From assembly GCA_029256185.1 (NCBI GenBank), contig JAQSYI010000062.1:1-64000 (forward strand): a stretch of DNA of 64,000 bases. Reading direction: 5' to 3'. The notes beneath the pieces are model-generated. The model had not been told where the DNA came from and did not search any database. It worked only from the letters and a program-made list of their open reading frames with translations. Numbering within the stretch: the stretch's first letter is position 1; each line of letters begins with the position of its first letter. Origin of the DNA: Paenibacillaceae bacterium. GTDB taxonomy: Bacteria; Bacillota; Bacilli; Paenibacillales; NBRC-103111. This document shows positions 16,759 through 25,838 of the stretch, piece by piece. The position numbers and the translations under genes were made by a program.

Positions 16759-17673
16759 ATGAAAGAAACGTCTCTGAACAGAAGCTTCAGGCCTGGTTCA
16801 GGTTTGGATGACCGCATTTTTGATCATGCAGTAAGGGGGTTTTTACTGATTTTAGGGGTAATGGCGCTGTATCCGCTTTGGTTTGTACTGATAGCGTCCA
16901 TAAGCAATCCTTCGGATATTTTTCTGGGTCGTGTATTTATACTTCCAAGCGGGCTGAATACGGAAGCCTACGAAAAGCTTCTGCATACTCCCAAAATATG
17001 GACCGGGTATAGGAACAGTATCATTTATACCGCAGTGGGGACATTTATTAATCTTGCGGTGACCTTGCCGGCTGCTTTTGCCTTATCAAGGAAAGAGCTT
17101 CCGGGACGCAGTATTATCAGTATATTCTTTATTTTTACCATGATCTTCAGCGGGGGGCTTATTCCGAGCTTTATGCTGGTCAGATCGCTGGGTATGGTGG
17201 ACACTATATGGGCTCTGGTCATTCCCGGCGCCTTGTCCGCATTCAATATGCTCATCGCCAAAAGCTTTTTTGAGGGAGGCATACCGGAAGGTATTTATGA
17301 AGCGGCCATTATAGACGGAGCCAGTAAGTTCCAGTTTTTTTTCCGGTTTGCTCTGCCTTTGTCCAAAGCGATGATAGCAGTCATTTTTCTCTACTATGCT
17401 TTAGGTCATTGGAATGATTACTTCTCAGCGTTAATCTACATCAGAACTCCTGATAAACAGCCGTTGACGATCATCATATCGCAACTGGTTGCTAACGTGG
17501 ATACAACACTGCTGGATACGATGCCCAGTGAAGAAGCTTACCACTTACTCATGGAGAGAACATTAATGAAATACGCCGTAGTGTTTGTGGGGGCACTTCC
17601 CATGATCTTATTATATCCACTTGTGCAGAAATATCTGATACAGGGCGTTATGTTAGGCGCAGTAAAAGGCTGA
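16759..17673 (+). CDS. sugar ABC transporter permease, LplC/YtcP type
   Basis: This 304-residue permease partner has six predicted membrane helices. It has a MIFSGGLIPSFMLVRSLGM segment and an EAA loop (IYEAAIIDGASKFQFFFRFALPLSKA) typical of the LplC/YtcP half. It ends in the family tail YLIQGVMLGAVKG. I start it at ATG 16759, which has a GGGGGTGA site and leaves a 14-base gap after the first permease. Confidence 0.92.
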   Translation: MKETSLNRSFRPGSGLDDRIFDHAVRGFLLILGVMALYPLWFVLIASISNPSDIFLGRVFILPSGLNTEAYEKLLHTPKIWTGYRNSIIYTAVGTFINLAVTLPAAFALSRKELPGRSIISIFFIFTMIFSGGLIPSFMLVRSLGMVDTIWALVIPGALSAFNMLIAKSFFEGGIPEGIYEAAIIDGASKFQFFFRFALPLSKAMIAVIFLYYALGHWNDYFSALIYIRTPDKQPLTIIISQLVANVDTTLLDTMPSEEAYHLLMERTLMKYAVVFVGALPMILLYPLVQKYLIQGVMLGAVKG

Positions 17674-17704
17674 CTATAAAAAAATTTATAGGAGGGTTTA
17701 TTTT

Positions 17705-19384
17705 ATGGGCATGAAAAAAATGCAAAGATTGTTATCCCTGGTCATGGTTCTGGTCATTGCGTTGTCGGCAGCGGCCTGCTCCAAAGATGCCAATGAGACG
17801 GAGGACAGTCCAACGGCAGCTCCAACCGCATCCGGAGACTCGGCAACACAGACGGCGGGGGTTACCTTTCCTCTTGCGAAACCCGTCACGTTTACCATTG
17901 CAGGTGTGAATGGCACGGAGGGCGAAAATCCGGAGCAAACCGCGTTCTTTAAAAAGCTGGCAGAGAAAACCAACGTCAATATCAAGTTTATCAGCTTAGG
18001 CGCGAATGCCAACGGCGCCACTGAAAAGCTGAATGTGCTTCTAGGTACGGAAGACGCTCCGGATGCGATTATGGGTGCATCTGCCATGAATGAAACCTTC
18101 TTGGCCTTGTACGCCAAGGAAGGATATTTGGTTCCAATGAATCAGTACCTGAAAGACCCAAAGGTTATGCCTGTATTCAACAGCAGAATCCTGGGAGAAA
18201 AAGCGGATATTCTAAATGGAATAACCTCGCCGGATGGCAATATATACTCTCTGCCCTATGTCAACGAGATTCCCGGCACGTATTTGGAAAGTCCGATATG
18301 GATAAATAAAGTATGGCTGGATAATCTCGGACTAACTGTGCCAACGACACTTGCAGAGCTGGAAAACGTCATGGAAGCCTTCGCCACGAAGGACGCAAAT
18401 AAAAACGGAGATCCGACGGATGAAATTCCGCTCCTGGCCCGTACAGGTGCCGGGTATGAACACCTGGAAGCCTGGCTCTCGCTATGGGGCATACCTACAA
18501 AAGACAGCACATATGAAAATTTTGTATACGTGAAGGATGGAAAAGTTATTTTCGCTCCTACGACGGAAGAATACAAGGCTTATATAAAAACGATGCAAAA
18601 ATGGTATGAAAAAAAATGGCTGTGGAATGAGTATTTTACTGGCTCCTCCCAGACCTTCAGCGCGATAGCCAATGATGCCGGCGCAGCAAAATACGGTATA
18701 CTCACGGCGAAGAATCCTGCCGGGAAGTTCACCGATCAGTACGTTGCCATTCTGCCTCCGGTTGCAGAGGGATACCAACCGAAATTCTATTTGAATCCGG
18801 CATATTTATCCGGAAGCAAGGGTCATTTCGAACTGACAAGCCATAGCAAAAACCCGGAGATCCTGATGGCTTTCATTGATCAGTTTTATCTTATGGAAAA
18901 TACGTTGGAAGCTTATAACGGAATCGCAAATGAAGACCCGAGGCTGACTTTGAACAACGGCGTCTATAAGGTTAATTCTATACCGGCTGAAGAAATGTCG
19001 AAATATGCAAAAAATACGTTTAGAAACTACTTTCAAAACAACCTTCCAGGGTCCGTGCTGGAATCGGATTATAGGAATGGAAGAGTTGAGATGAGCGCAG
19101 CTGATAAAGTGAAGGGAGACACCTACGATTTATATGCGAAAGCCGGCGTAATCAACACGGAAGTATGGCCGCGTCCTTATTTGGACCCGGGTGACGCAGC
19201 AAAGCTGAACGAAATGAGAACGGATATTTTCAATACCGTGAGCAAGTACAGAGCTTCGTGGGTAACCGGGCAATCCGATATCGACAAAGAATGGGGCGCT
19301 TATTTGAATTCCTTAAAGTCAATGAAAGTAGACGATTTAGTCGTTATTATGCAGAAAACCTACGATAACTACATGTCACACTAG
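17705..19384 (+). CDS. extracellular solute-binding lipoprotein of the sugar importer
   Basis: This 559-residue lipoprotein has a signal peptide ending in a lipobox (ALSAAAC, Cys25), then a Thr/Ala/Ser-rich linker and a large type-1-like oligosaccharide-binding domain. It is of the long LipO/YtcQ class that pairs with LplB/LplC. AGGAGGG lies nine bases before the ATG. It follows the permeases in the same operon and should capture the oligosaccharide at the cell surface. Confidence 0.9.
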   Translation: MGMKKMQRLLSLVMVLVIALSAAACSKDANETEDSPTAAPTASGDSATQTAGVTFPLAKPVTFTIAGVNGTEGENPEQTAFFKKLAEKTNVNIKFISLGANANGATEKLNVLLGTEDAPDAIMGASAMNETFLALYAKEGYLVPMNQYLKDPKVMPVFNSRILGEKADILNGITSPDGNIYSLPYVNEIPGTYLESPIWINKVWLDNLGLTVPTTLAELENVMEAFATKDANKNGDPTDEIPLLARTGAGYEHLEAWLSLWGIPTKDSTYENFVYVKDGKVIFAPTTEEYKAYIKTMQKWYEKKWLWNEYFTGSSQTFSAIANDAGAAKYGILTAKNPAGKFTDQYVAILPPVAEGYQPKFYLNPAYLSGSKGHFELTSHSKNPEILMAFIDQFYLMENTLEAYNGIANEDPRLTLNNGVYKVNSIPAEEMSKYAKNTFRNYFQNNLPGSVLESDYRNGRVEMSAADKVKGDTYDLYAKAGVINTEVWPRPYLDPGDAAKLNEMRTDIFNTVSKYRASWVTGQSDIDKEWGAYLNSLKSMKVDDLVVIMQKTYDNYMSH

Positions 19385-19401
19385 CACTTGAAGGAAGAGA
19401 T

Positions 19402-19439
19402 GGAAGAAGCAGCTCGTGTTAAAACGAGCTGTTTCTTCC
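19402..19439 (+). terminator. long hairpin after the binding-protein gene
   Basis: GGAAGAAGCAGCTCGT and ACGAGCTGTTTCTTCC pair over about 16 bases with one mismatch around a six-base loop. There is no downstream T-run, so it may stabilise the upstream transcript or give partial termination rather than a full stop. Confidence 0.6.
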
Positions 19440-19479
19440 AAAAAAATATGAGATGTGCGCGAAAGGTTGTGTTCTGGGC

Positions 19480-22400
19480 ATGAGAATACTCAATTTGGTT
19501 TTAGCGCTATCCTTGTTTTTTGCAATCTCTTATCCCGTTCATGCAGAAGAGAGCTCGGAACCGCCGACTTCTTTTTCGGATGATTTTTCATCTGACACAT
19601 TAAGCGGCTGGACAACAGCGGCCAATAATACGACACATAAGGTTGAAAACGAAAAGTACATCTTTGCCACAACGGGCGGCTTCGCGAATTTTGTGGCAGG
19701 TTCTGAGACATGGAGTAATTACTCGGTTTCAGCCAAAGTGGCGATGAGCAGTGGCACCACATCCAGCCGGATCGGAATAACGGCGTATAATCCTGCCGCA
19801 GCTACTGGAGCGCTCAATGGTTATGATTTGTTTCTGGCCGTGGTATCCGCACCGGGAGGCGGCACGGAGCATGTCGTCCGGCTTCGGAATAATACGACAC
19901 TCATTACATTGAACGGCCCGGATGACAGCCGGTATCAATTTGGCGATGAGGTAACGCTGCGAATGGACTTTTACGGTACCCGCGCGCGGTTTCTTGTTGA
20001 CGGACAGGTCATGTACACTATCGACGAAATGACGAAAAATCCGGGCAAGGCCGGCATTTTGGCAATCAGCGTCTCCGGCACGGCTGACGATTTTCTCGTA
20101 GAGCCATGCGAGGATTGGGGCAGCAACACCGCTGATCGTCTTCAGGAGGTGAAAGCGATTGCGGATGAAGTGCTTGCAGTGGCAATAGACAGCCTGACAG
20201 TCGCAGACAGTCCAATGATCCGTGAGCTAAAAGCTCAATTTATGGGTTTTACCGCGGCGGATATGTCATTGTATGATGCTGCCGGCTATGATTCGGCGGC
20301 GCTTCGAAACAAAATATTATTGATTCTTAAGAAAATGGAGCAATTGCAATACCCCTATTTATCCCAGTATGACGTCCTTCTCTATGACGATTATGCCGAT
20401 ATCGGCAAATATACCTATCGTTATGATATGGATGAGTTCTACAGTCCTTGGATACTGAAGGACGGTGCGTTCTATTCCGATAATAAGAGAGCGGATGGAA
20501 CGAATAAAAATAACACCGCGGCAATCGCTGCAGAGATGTCTACGATCGCAAGCATACAAGGCGACATCAAATTAAGAGAAAATACGTACGCCGGTTTTTT
20601 TGTTGGGTTATACGCGGAAACGTCGTATTTAGTACGATTTACCACCAGGCAGCAATCAAATCATGATGCGTATGAGGTCATTATTAACAAATATACGGAG
20701 AGAAACAGCACAAAAGGCTCCTATATAGTCGCTCAAAGCTTACCGGTTACTGAAATTGCAGAATTGGACTTAAGCGAAAGCGATATATTGGATCAATGGC
20801 ATAATTTAAGAGTAAATATCGACAAACCGTCCAACTCACTGACCGTCTATTTCGATGATGTTCAAATTCTTACGTATACGGAAACGGAATTTGATACGAT
20901 AGCCGATCACGGCTATGCGGCACTGCGGACGACCGGCGACGGGTATTTCGACAATGTTTTGCTAAGAGGCATTGAGGCTGAACCCGAACAAACGAATGCT
21001 GCTGAGTATCACGATACATTTGAGGATGAAATGGTTGGAGAAAGCCCAAGCCATTGGATCGAGAGCCCTGCTAATGATCATTGGATCGTGATGGATGAGA
21101 ACGCTGCGAAGGTTTATGGCAACACGACCGCATCAGGCTATAGCGATACCTGGCTGCACGGTTTTGAGATGAATCCAACGATTAGCGCGAAAATTCTGGC
21201 AAAAGATTTTGGATCGGGCGCCAATTTTGGACTGCTTGCCAGATATGTGATTGGCGGAGCATACCTGAAAGCGGGCTATGACGTTGATGCGTCCAAGTGG
21301 TATGTCGAATACAGCCGAGGACCGGATTACGAAACAAAAAGGTTCTACAGCGCAGCCTATCCGTTTCAGACCAATGAGTATTACAACATTGAGCTTACAT
21401 TGCTTGATCATAGCGCAGAGCTAAGGATTGACGGAAATACTGTTCTTTCGCTTGAGAATGAGATAGACGGCGATGGAGCTTGGTATGGCAGAAGCGGTCT
21501 GTATGCCGATAACGCTGTTATGCTTGCGGATGAAATCCATATGGCATTTCCTGGTGGCGGAGAGGTTACAGATGGGGTTATCGAGTATACGGTTGATGAG
21601 AATGTATTTACAACTTACGGTGATATCGAGCAATCTGGCGACATGCTTATTCTTGCGGCCGGCAATAGAGGGCAATACACCTCCAATGATGACGGTGAAA
21701 CGTGGCAGATAAGCCACGAATACAGCGGTCTGGATAATACAGGAAGCTACAGAGTCATCCTTCAACTGAAGAACGGAACCTATCTACAAGTCGGGAACGA
21801 TTTTATTGCAAAAGCTTCTCCGGATCTGAAGACATGGGAAAATCGCGGGCAAGTGGTGGATGAAGAGGAGCTTTGGACGTCTGCCGGGAAATTGATTCCC
21901 ATTGTGCATGTGAATGGAGTTACTGAAATCGAGATGCCGGATGGAACAATGAGGATTCTGCTTCCGGTCGGGTTTCGAAATTTCATTACACCGACTACCA
22001 GTGTTACCGGATCAGGATATACGGTCGTTTACTATAGCGATGATGAAGGAAATACCTGGACGGCGTCTCAGACGAGTACGAAGGACCTGGTAGCGGATGA
22101 ATACAATTTGGCAACGGATAAATTTATGCAGATGGAAGGGAAAATCGTAAGCTGCTCGGACGGATCATTGCGCTTGTATTTTTCCAAGCTTAATTCCGAG
22201 GGGTATATCGGTTACACAGAATCATACGATTACGGAGTCACATGGAGCGGACTTCATACGATTCCTTATTTGCCGACGGTCGCCAGTTCCTTTAATGTTT
22301 GGGAGGACCCGCAGAATCCGGGAACATGGTATATGGTTTGGATAAACAATAAACCGGAATCAAGAGGAGCAGGTGTGCCGCGCACACGGCTTTCAATGGC

Positions 22401-22644
22401 TAAAAGTACGAACGGCAAAGATTGGGAGTTCGTACTGGATGTTGACCGGAATATTTCAACAGGTGGAGTTGCGCATAATGGCGCTCAAGACGGAGACGGA
22501 CACGGTCATCAAATTTATCAGATTCTGGATGCGAGTATGTTCATCAATGAGGAATATATCTATGTGATGTATGGACGCTCCGTGCAATATGCTGGAAATG
22601 CACATAATGCACAGAGACTGCAAGTGGTCCGATTTGAGAAATAG
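19480..22644 (+). CDS. large secreted Asp-box (sialidase-fold) protein
   Basis: This protein of about 1,054 residues has a signal peptide (MRILNLVLALSLFFAISYPVHAE). Three laminin-G/DUF1080-like beta-sandwich segments follow (starting DDFSSDTLSGW, DDYADIGKYTY and DTFEDEMVG), with a short helical stretch between the first two. The C-terminal 350 residues contain Asp-boxes SNDDGETW, SDDEGNTW, SYDYGVTW and a weaker STNGKDW, the marks of a six-bladed BNR/sialidase propeller. It may be an exo-sialidase or another glycoside hydrolase with this fold; I could not assign the arginine triad. I prefer ATG 19480, preceded by GAAAGG. It would act outside the cell ahead of the importer. Confidence 0.75.
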   Translation: MRILNLVLALSLFFAISYPVHAEESSEPPTSFSDDFSSDTLSGWTTAANNTTHKVENEKYIFATTGGFANFVAGSETWSNYSVSAKVAMSSGTTSSRIGITAYNPAAATGALNGYDLFLAVVSAPGGGTEHVVRLRNNTTLITLNGPDDSRYQFGDEVTLRMDFYGTRARFLVDGQVMYTIDEMTKNPGKAGILAISVSGTADDFLVEPCEDWGSNTADRLQEVKAIADEVLAVAIDSLTVADSPMIRELKAQFMGFTAADMSLYDAAGYDSAALRNKILLILKKMEQLQYPYLSQYDVLLYDDYADIGKYTYRYDMDEFYSPWILKDGAFYSDNKRADGTNKNNTAAIAAEMSTIASIQGDIKLRENTYAGFFVGLYAETSYLVRFTTRQQSNHDAYEVIINKYTERNSTKGSYIVAQSLPVTEIAELDLSESDILDQWHNLRVNIDKPSNSLTVYFDDVQILTYTETEFDTIADHGYAALRTTGDGYFDNVLLRGIEAEPEQTNAAEYHDTFEDEMVGESPSHWIESPANDHWIVMDENAAKVYGNTTASGYSDTWLHGFEMNPTISAKILAKDFGSGANFGLLARYVIGGAYLKAGYDVDASKWYVEYSRGPDYETKRFYSAAYPFQTNEYYNIELTLLDHSAELRIDGNTVLSLENEIDGDGAWYGRSGLYADNAVMLADEIHMAFPGGGEVTDGVIEYTVDENVFTTYGDIEQSGDMLILAAGNRGQYTSNDDGETWQISHEYSGLDNTGSYRVILQLKNGTYLQVGNDFIAKASPDLKTWENRGQVVDEEELWTSAGKLIPIVHVNGVTEIEMPDGTMRILLPVGFRNFITPTTSVTGSGYTVVYYSDDEGNTWTASQTSTKDLVADEYNLATDKFMQMEGKIVSCSDGSLRLYFSKLNSEGYIGYTESYDYGVTWSGLHTIPYLPTVASSFNVWEDPQNPGTWYMVWINNKPESRGAGVPRTRLSMAKSTNGKDWEFVLDVDRNISTGGVAHNGAQDGDGHGHQIYQILDASMFINEEYIYVMYGRSVQYAGNAHNAQRLQVVRFEK

Positions 22645-22678
22645 GTGTGGGAACACCCGCACGATTGGAGGCGCTTCT

Positions 22679-24442
22679 ATGAAGCTCGCAAGTTTTTTGG
22701 TTGACGGTCAGGAACGATTCGGCTTTTCGCTGCTTCATCCGGTAACAGGCGATGAACTGCTGGTAGAGCCCGGCAAGGCCGAAACCGATATCATCCATTT
22801 CGCAGTCAGCAAAACATCAGGTTACCAGTTCAGTGTGCCGCGCTTTCTCTCCCCAGGGCAATGGCCTTTGACGATGAAGGAGTTTCTGGAGCTTGGCGAA
22901 GAAGGGATGGACACACTTAGAAAGCTGGTTTGCTTCACAGAAAGATTTGTTGGGCAGTCAGACGGTTTTTCAGTGCTGGCCAGAGCAGGTCATCGATTAA
23001 AGGATGTGAAGCTCTTGCCGCCAGTCCCCGAACCGAGACTTCTGCTGGGAATCGTGGGCAACTGCCCCGGATTTAGTCGCAATCACGTCAATATCAGGCA
23101 CATCAACCTTCTGCCTCAGGCACATCAACGACATCTGGGGAGCGCGATTGGCAATGGCGAGCCATTTGTCATCAGAAGACCTAAGGGGAAAAGTGTGAGT
23201 ATGTCTTTTAATGCGGAACTGGGCGTAATTATCGGTAAAGCCGGCAAGGACATACCCGTAGAGGAAGCGATGTCTTATGTTGCGGGATATACGGTGGTCT
23301 CGGATACCGCACACGGGTATTACAATGTGAAATACGGCGAGATGGGCAAGCATCATGATCCGGTTTCCATTATGGCTTATGGATGGACGCACAAAAACAC
23401 CGACATCAGCTGCGCGGTGGGACCGTATCTCGTGACAAAGGACGAAGTCGGACATCCGTACGATCTAATGTTGTACACAAGGACGAACGGTATGCTTCGG
23501 GATCGGGCCAATACCTGTTCCACGCTGGTGGGCGTTGAGCGGACAATCGCTTATTTCAGCTCATTCATGGAACTGCTGCCCGGCGATGTCATTCATATGG
23601 GAGCCAACGGCAAGGATGGCATTGGGGTTGATATGGATCATCATGCTGCCTGTGAGACGATTGAGGTGGAATGCGAGATCGAAAAACTGGGTGTTCTGCG
23701 AAATACGGTCATTTATCTGGATGATGAGGAAATCGAGGAGAAACGCGGCCCATTCAGCGCTTCCGAGCCGCTGAAGGCTGAAGAATGGACTCTGGGGAAA
23801 GCGCGAAACTTCGTTATCACTTACGCGAACACTCAGGCAAGCGCTCTGGAGCATGGCTGCCAGGCGTCGCCAATTCCGCGTTATTTATGGAGTGTCGCTT
23901 CCGCCCTTTCCAGCAGAACCTCCTACTGGCCTGATGAGAAGGAAGAACTCTACGTAACCGCCGAAATAGCCGTGGTGATCGGCAAGACAATCAAATGGGC
24001 AGACAAGGGGAATTTGTCGGACTGCATATTGGGTTATCTTCCTCTGGTTAGCGTTACAGACAAGCGGCTCTCGCAGCAGGTCGTACATCCGGCGCTTGCA
24101 AGGGAGAGCGCAATGCCGGAAATTTACGCAAGATGGGCCGACGGATGTAATATGACCTCTGATGTCGTTACGCCTCTTTCGAAGGACGAGCTGGCACAGA
24201 TGAGTGTCTTCCTTGAAATGGACGGAGAACGGGTGATGGATGCCAAATACGAGGATTATATCTGTAAGGCGGAGGATGTGATCGAGATGATCGGTTATGG
24301 TTCAACACTGTTTGCGGGCGACGTCATCTCGCTTGGCGGGCTGTGCGCGCCGGTAGTGATTCCTTGTGGTCATACAGGCGTGCGCATTGCAATGAAATCG
24401 TCGGGACTGCCCGATCTATCGCTTGCTTTAAAGGGGGAGTGA
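22679..24442 (+). CDS. double fumarylacetoacetate-hydrolase (FAH) domain protein
   Basis: This 587-residue cytosolic protein contains two FAH-superfamily domains in tandem. The first, about residues 115-345, has FNAELGVIIGKAGKDIPVEEAMSYVAGYTV and LLPGDVIHMGANGKDGIG. The second, about 385-580, has VTAEIAVVIGKT...DCILGYLPLVSVTD and LFAGDVISLGGL. FAH enzymes cleave or rearrange beta-diketo acids, and some open 2,4-diketo-3-deoxy sugar acids such as diketo-3-deoxy-fuconate. That would suit this locus. The start ATG 22679 has GGAGG upstream. Whether both domains are catalytic is unknown; fusion of two is unusual. Confidence 0.82.
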   Translation: MKLASFLVDGQERFGFSLLHPVTGDELLVEPGKAETDIIHFAVSKTSGYQFSVPRFLSPGQWPLTMKEFLELGEEGMDTLRKLVCFTERFVGQSDGFSVLARAGHRLKDVKLLPPVPEPRLLLGIVGNCPGFSRNHVNIRHINLLPQAHQRHLGSAIGNGEPFVIRRPKGKSVSMSFNAELGVIIGKAGKDIPVEEAMSYVAGYTVVSDTAHGYYNVKYGEMGKHHDPVSIMAYGWTHKNTDISCAVGPYLVTKDEVGHPYDLMLYTRTNGMLRDRANTCSTLVGVERTIAYFSSFMELLPGDVIHMGANGKDGIGVDMDHHAACETIEVECEIEKLGVLRNTVIYLDDEEIEEKRGPFSASEPLKAEEWTLGKARNFVITYANTQASALEHGCQASPIPRYLWSVASALSSRTSYWPDEKEELYVTAEIAVVIGKTIKWADKGNLSDCILGYLPLVSVTDKRLSQQVVHPALARESAMPEIYARWADGCNMTSDVVTPLSKDELAQMSVFLEMDGERVMDAKYEDYICKAEDVIEMIGYGSTLFAGDVISLGGLCAPVVIPCGHTGVRIAMKSSGLPDLSLALKGE

Positions 24443-24446
24443 CAAG

Positions 24447-24899
24447 ATGATATTGGATAGCATCAAGCAGCTGCAAAGCTATGAAAGTCTGATCCCGGGA
24501 ATTGCAAAAATAATGGCGTTTTTGTCCGGCTGTTCCGGCCAGATGGAGAAGGGTCGTCATGAGATTGATGGGGATCGTATTTACGCCAGCGTAATTGAAT
24601 ATGACACCGTTTCGCCTCATGAGATGAAATGGGAAAGTCATCGGGAATATATCGATCTGCATGTGCCGCTGACGGGTGAGGAATGCATTTTTTGGGCGCC
24701 GGTCGAAGAGCTTGCCAGCATCGTGGATTACAACCCTGGCAATGATTGTGAGTTTTATAAAGGAGAATACAGACAGTTATTGAAAGCGACGTCGGGAGTG
24801 TGCATTTTCTTTTTTCCTGCGGATGGTCATAAGGTTAAATGTCATTTAGAGGCTTCCAGCCATGTGAAAAAAGTTGTTATCAAGATTAAAATCACATGA
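24447..24899 (+). CDS. YhcH/YjgK/YiaL family protein
   Basis: This 150-residue cupin-like protein matches the YhcH/YjgK/YiaL (DUF386) family, with KWESHREYIDLHVPLTGEE near 68-86 and a late FFPADGHKVKC metal-site motif. Family members sit in sialic-acid and other sugar-acid operons and are thought to act as sugar mutarotases or epimerases. It starts four bases after the double-FAH gene, so the two are co-translated. This supports a role in keto-sugar catabolism. Confidence 0.9.
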   Translation: MILDSIKQLQSYESLIPGIAKIMAFLSGCSGQMEKGRHEIDGDRIYASVIEYDTVSPHEMKWESHREYIDLHVPLTGEECIFWAPVEELASIVDYNPGNDCEFYKGEYRQLLKATSGVCIFFFPADGHKVKCHLEASSHVKKVVIKIKIT

Positions 24900-24950
24900 T
24901 GCGGATAGAAAGAAGAAGAGTGCAGGCGAACACTTCCGGAGGACAGAGGA

Positions 24951-25306
24951 ATGGACCAAGGAGCGCAAGCAAGCGATGTTAGTCTGGGATTCGGTGAACG
25001 AAGATTCGGTTTGTTCATTCACTGGGACTGTACGCAATTCCCGGCTGGCATGAACAGATTCAGATGCGGCAAGGGATGGATAAGCCGTAATATCAAGCGC
25101 TGCAAGCGCAGTTCGATCCGCAGCGCTTCGATCCGAACGAGTGGATCGACTTGGCGGAGCAAGCCGGGATGACATATATCTGCTTCACGGCCAAGCATCA
25201 TGACGGCTTCTGCTTGTGGGATACGCAATACACGGACTTCAAGATTACCCGTATACCTTACGGGTATCATGGGCAGCATGGAGAGTCGCGGACAGATCGA
25301 AGATAG
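24951..25306 (+). pseudogene. decayed GH29 alpha-L-fucosidase fragment
   Basis: The start reads FGERRFGLFIHW in one frame. After losing one base near 25024 it continues as GLYAIPGWHEQIQMRQGM, hits an in-frame TAA, then continues WIDLAEQAGMTYICFTAKHHDG and FCLWDTQYTDF, a clear GH29 signature. It ends soon after without the catalytic Asp region. It is a second fucosidase of this locus, now dead. Confidence 0.85.
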
Positions 25307-25838
25307 ATTGTAGACCATTGTCCGAGCGCCTATAATCCCGGCAGGAGCACCGGAATGGCACGGCGTGTTGGCCGGGACATCGCCGGAGTGGTTTTGTTTG
25401 CCCCTGTTTATGAACCTGCGAGATGGTGTGAAGACGATTTTACGATTGGAAATGGGCAATACTGAGTCCGACAGGAATCGATATCACATTGCTGCGCTCC
25501 GCGGCAAGATATTAAGTAAATTGGAACAGGCCGTTCACAATGAAGTAAACCTAAAAATATGGGTAAGCGTCAAATAGGACTACCAGGCAAAGCCGTTAAC
25601 TCTAGGAGATACTATTATCAGACGAGGGAATGGCAAATAGCCCCGATTCCATAGTGAATCGGGGCTATTTGCCATTGTCTCTATGGGTTCGGCGGGTTTC
25701 GCAGCTCCGCGGGCAGACCGCTTTCGGCTTGTTGGCGTAGGTGCTCCTGCCAAATCCGTCTACGTTCGTATATACAACAAAAAAACTTGGCATACCCGAA
25801 GAGAAATTCAGAGTAGATATCTTATCTGGAACATCTGG
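25307..25838. other. non-coding debris after the glycan locus
   Basis: I find no convincing gene here. The sequence appears to be decayed coding DNA, with short open stretches in several frames. The one clear feature is the perfect inverted repeat at 25629-25676. Confidence 0.5.
25629..25676. repeat. 21-bp perfect inverted repeat
   Basis: Arms at 25629-25649 and 25656-25676 (left arm begins AATGGCAAATAGCCCC) are exact complements around a six-base loop. AGAC and GTCT just outside also pair. There is no T-run, so it may be a long stem-loop mRNA end or a miniature mobile element rather than a terminator. Confidence 0.8.
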
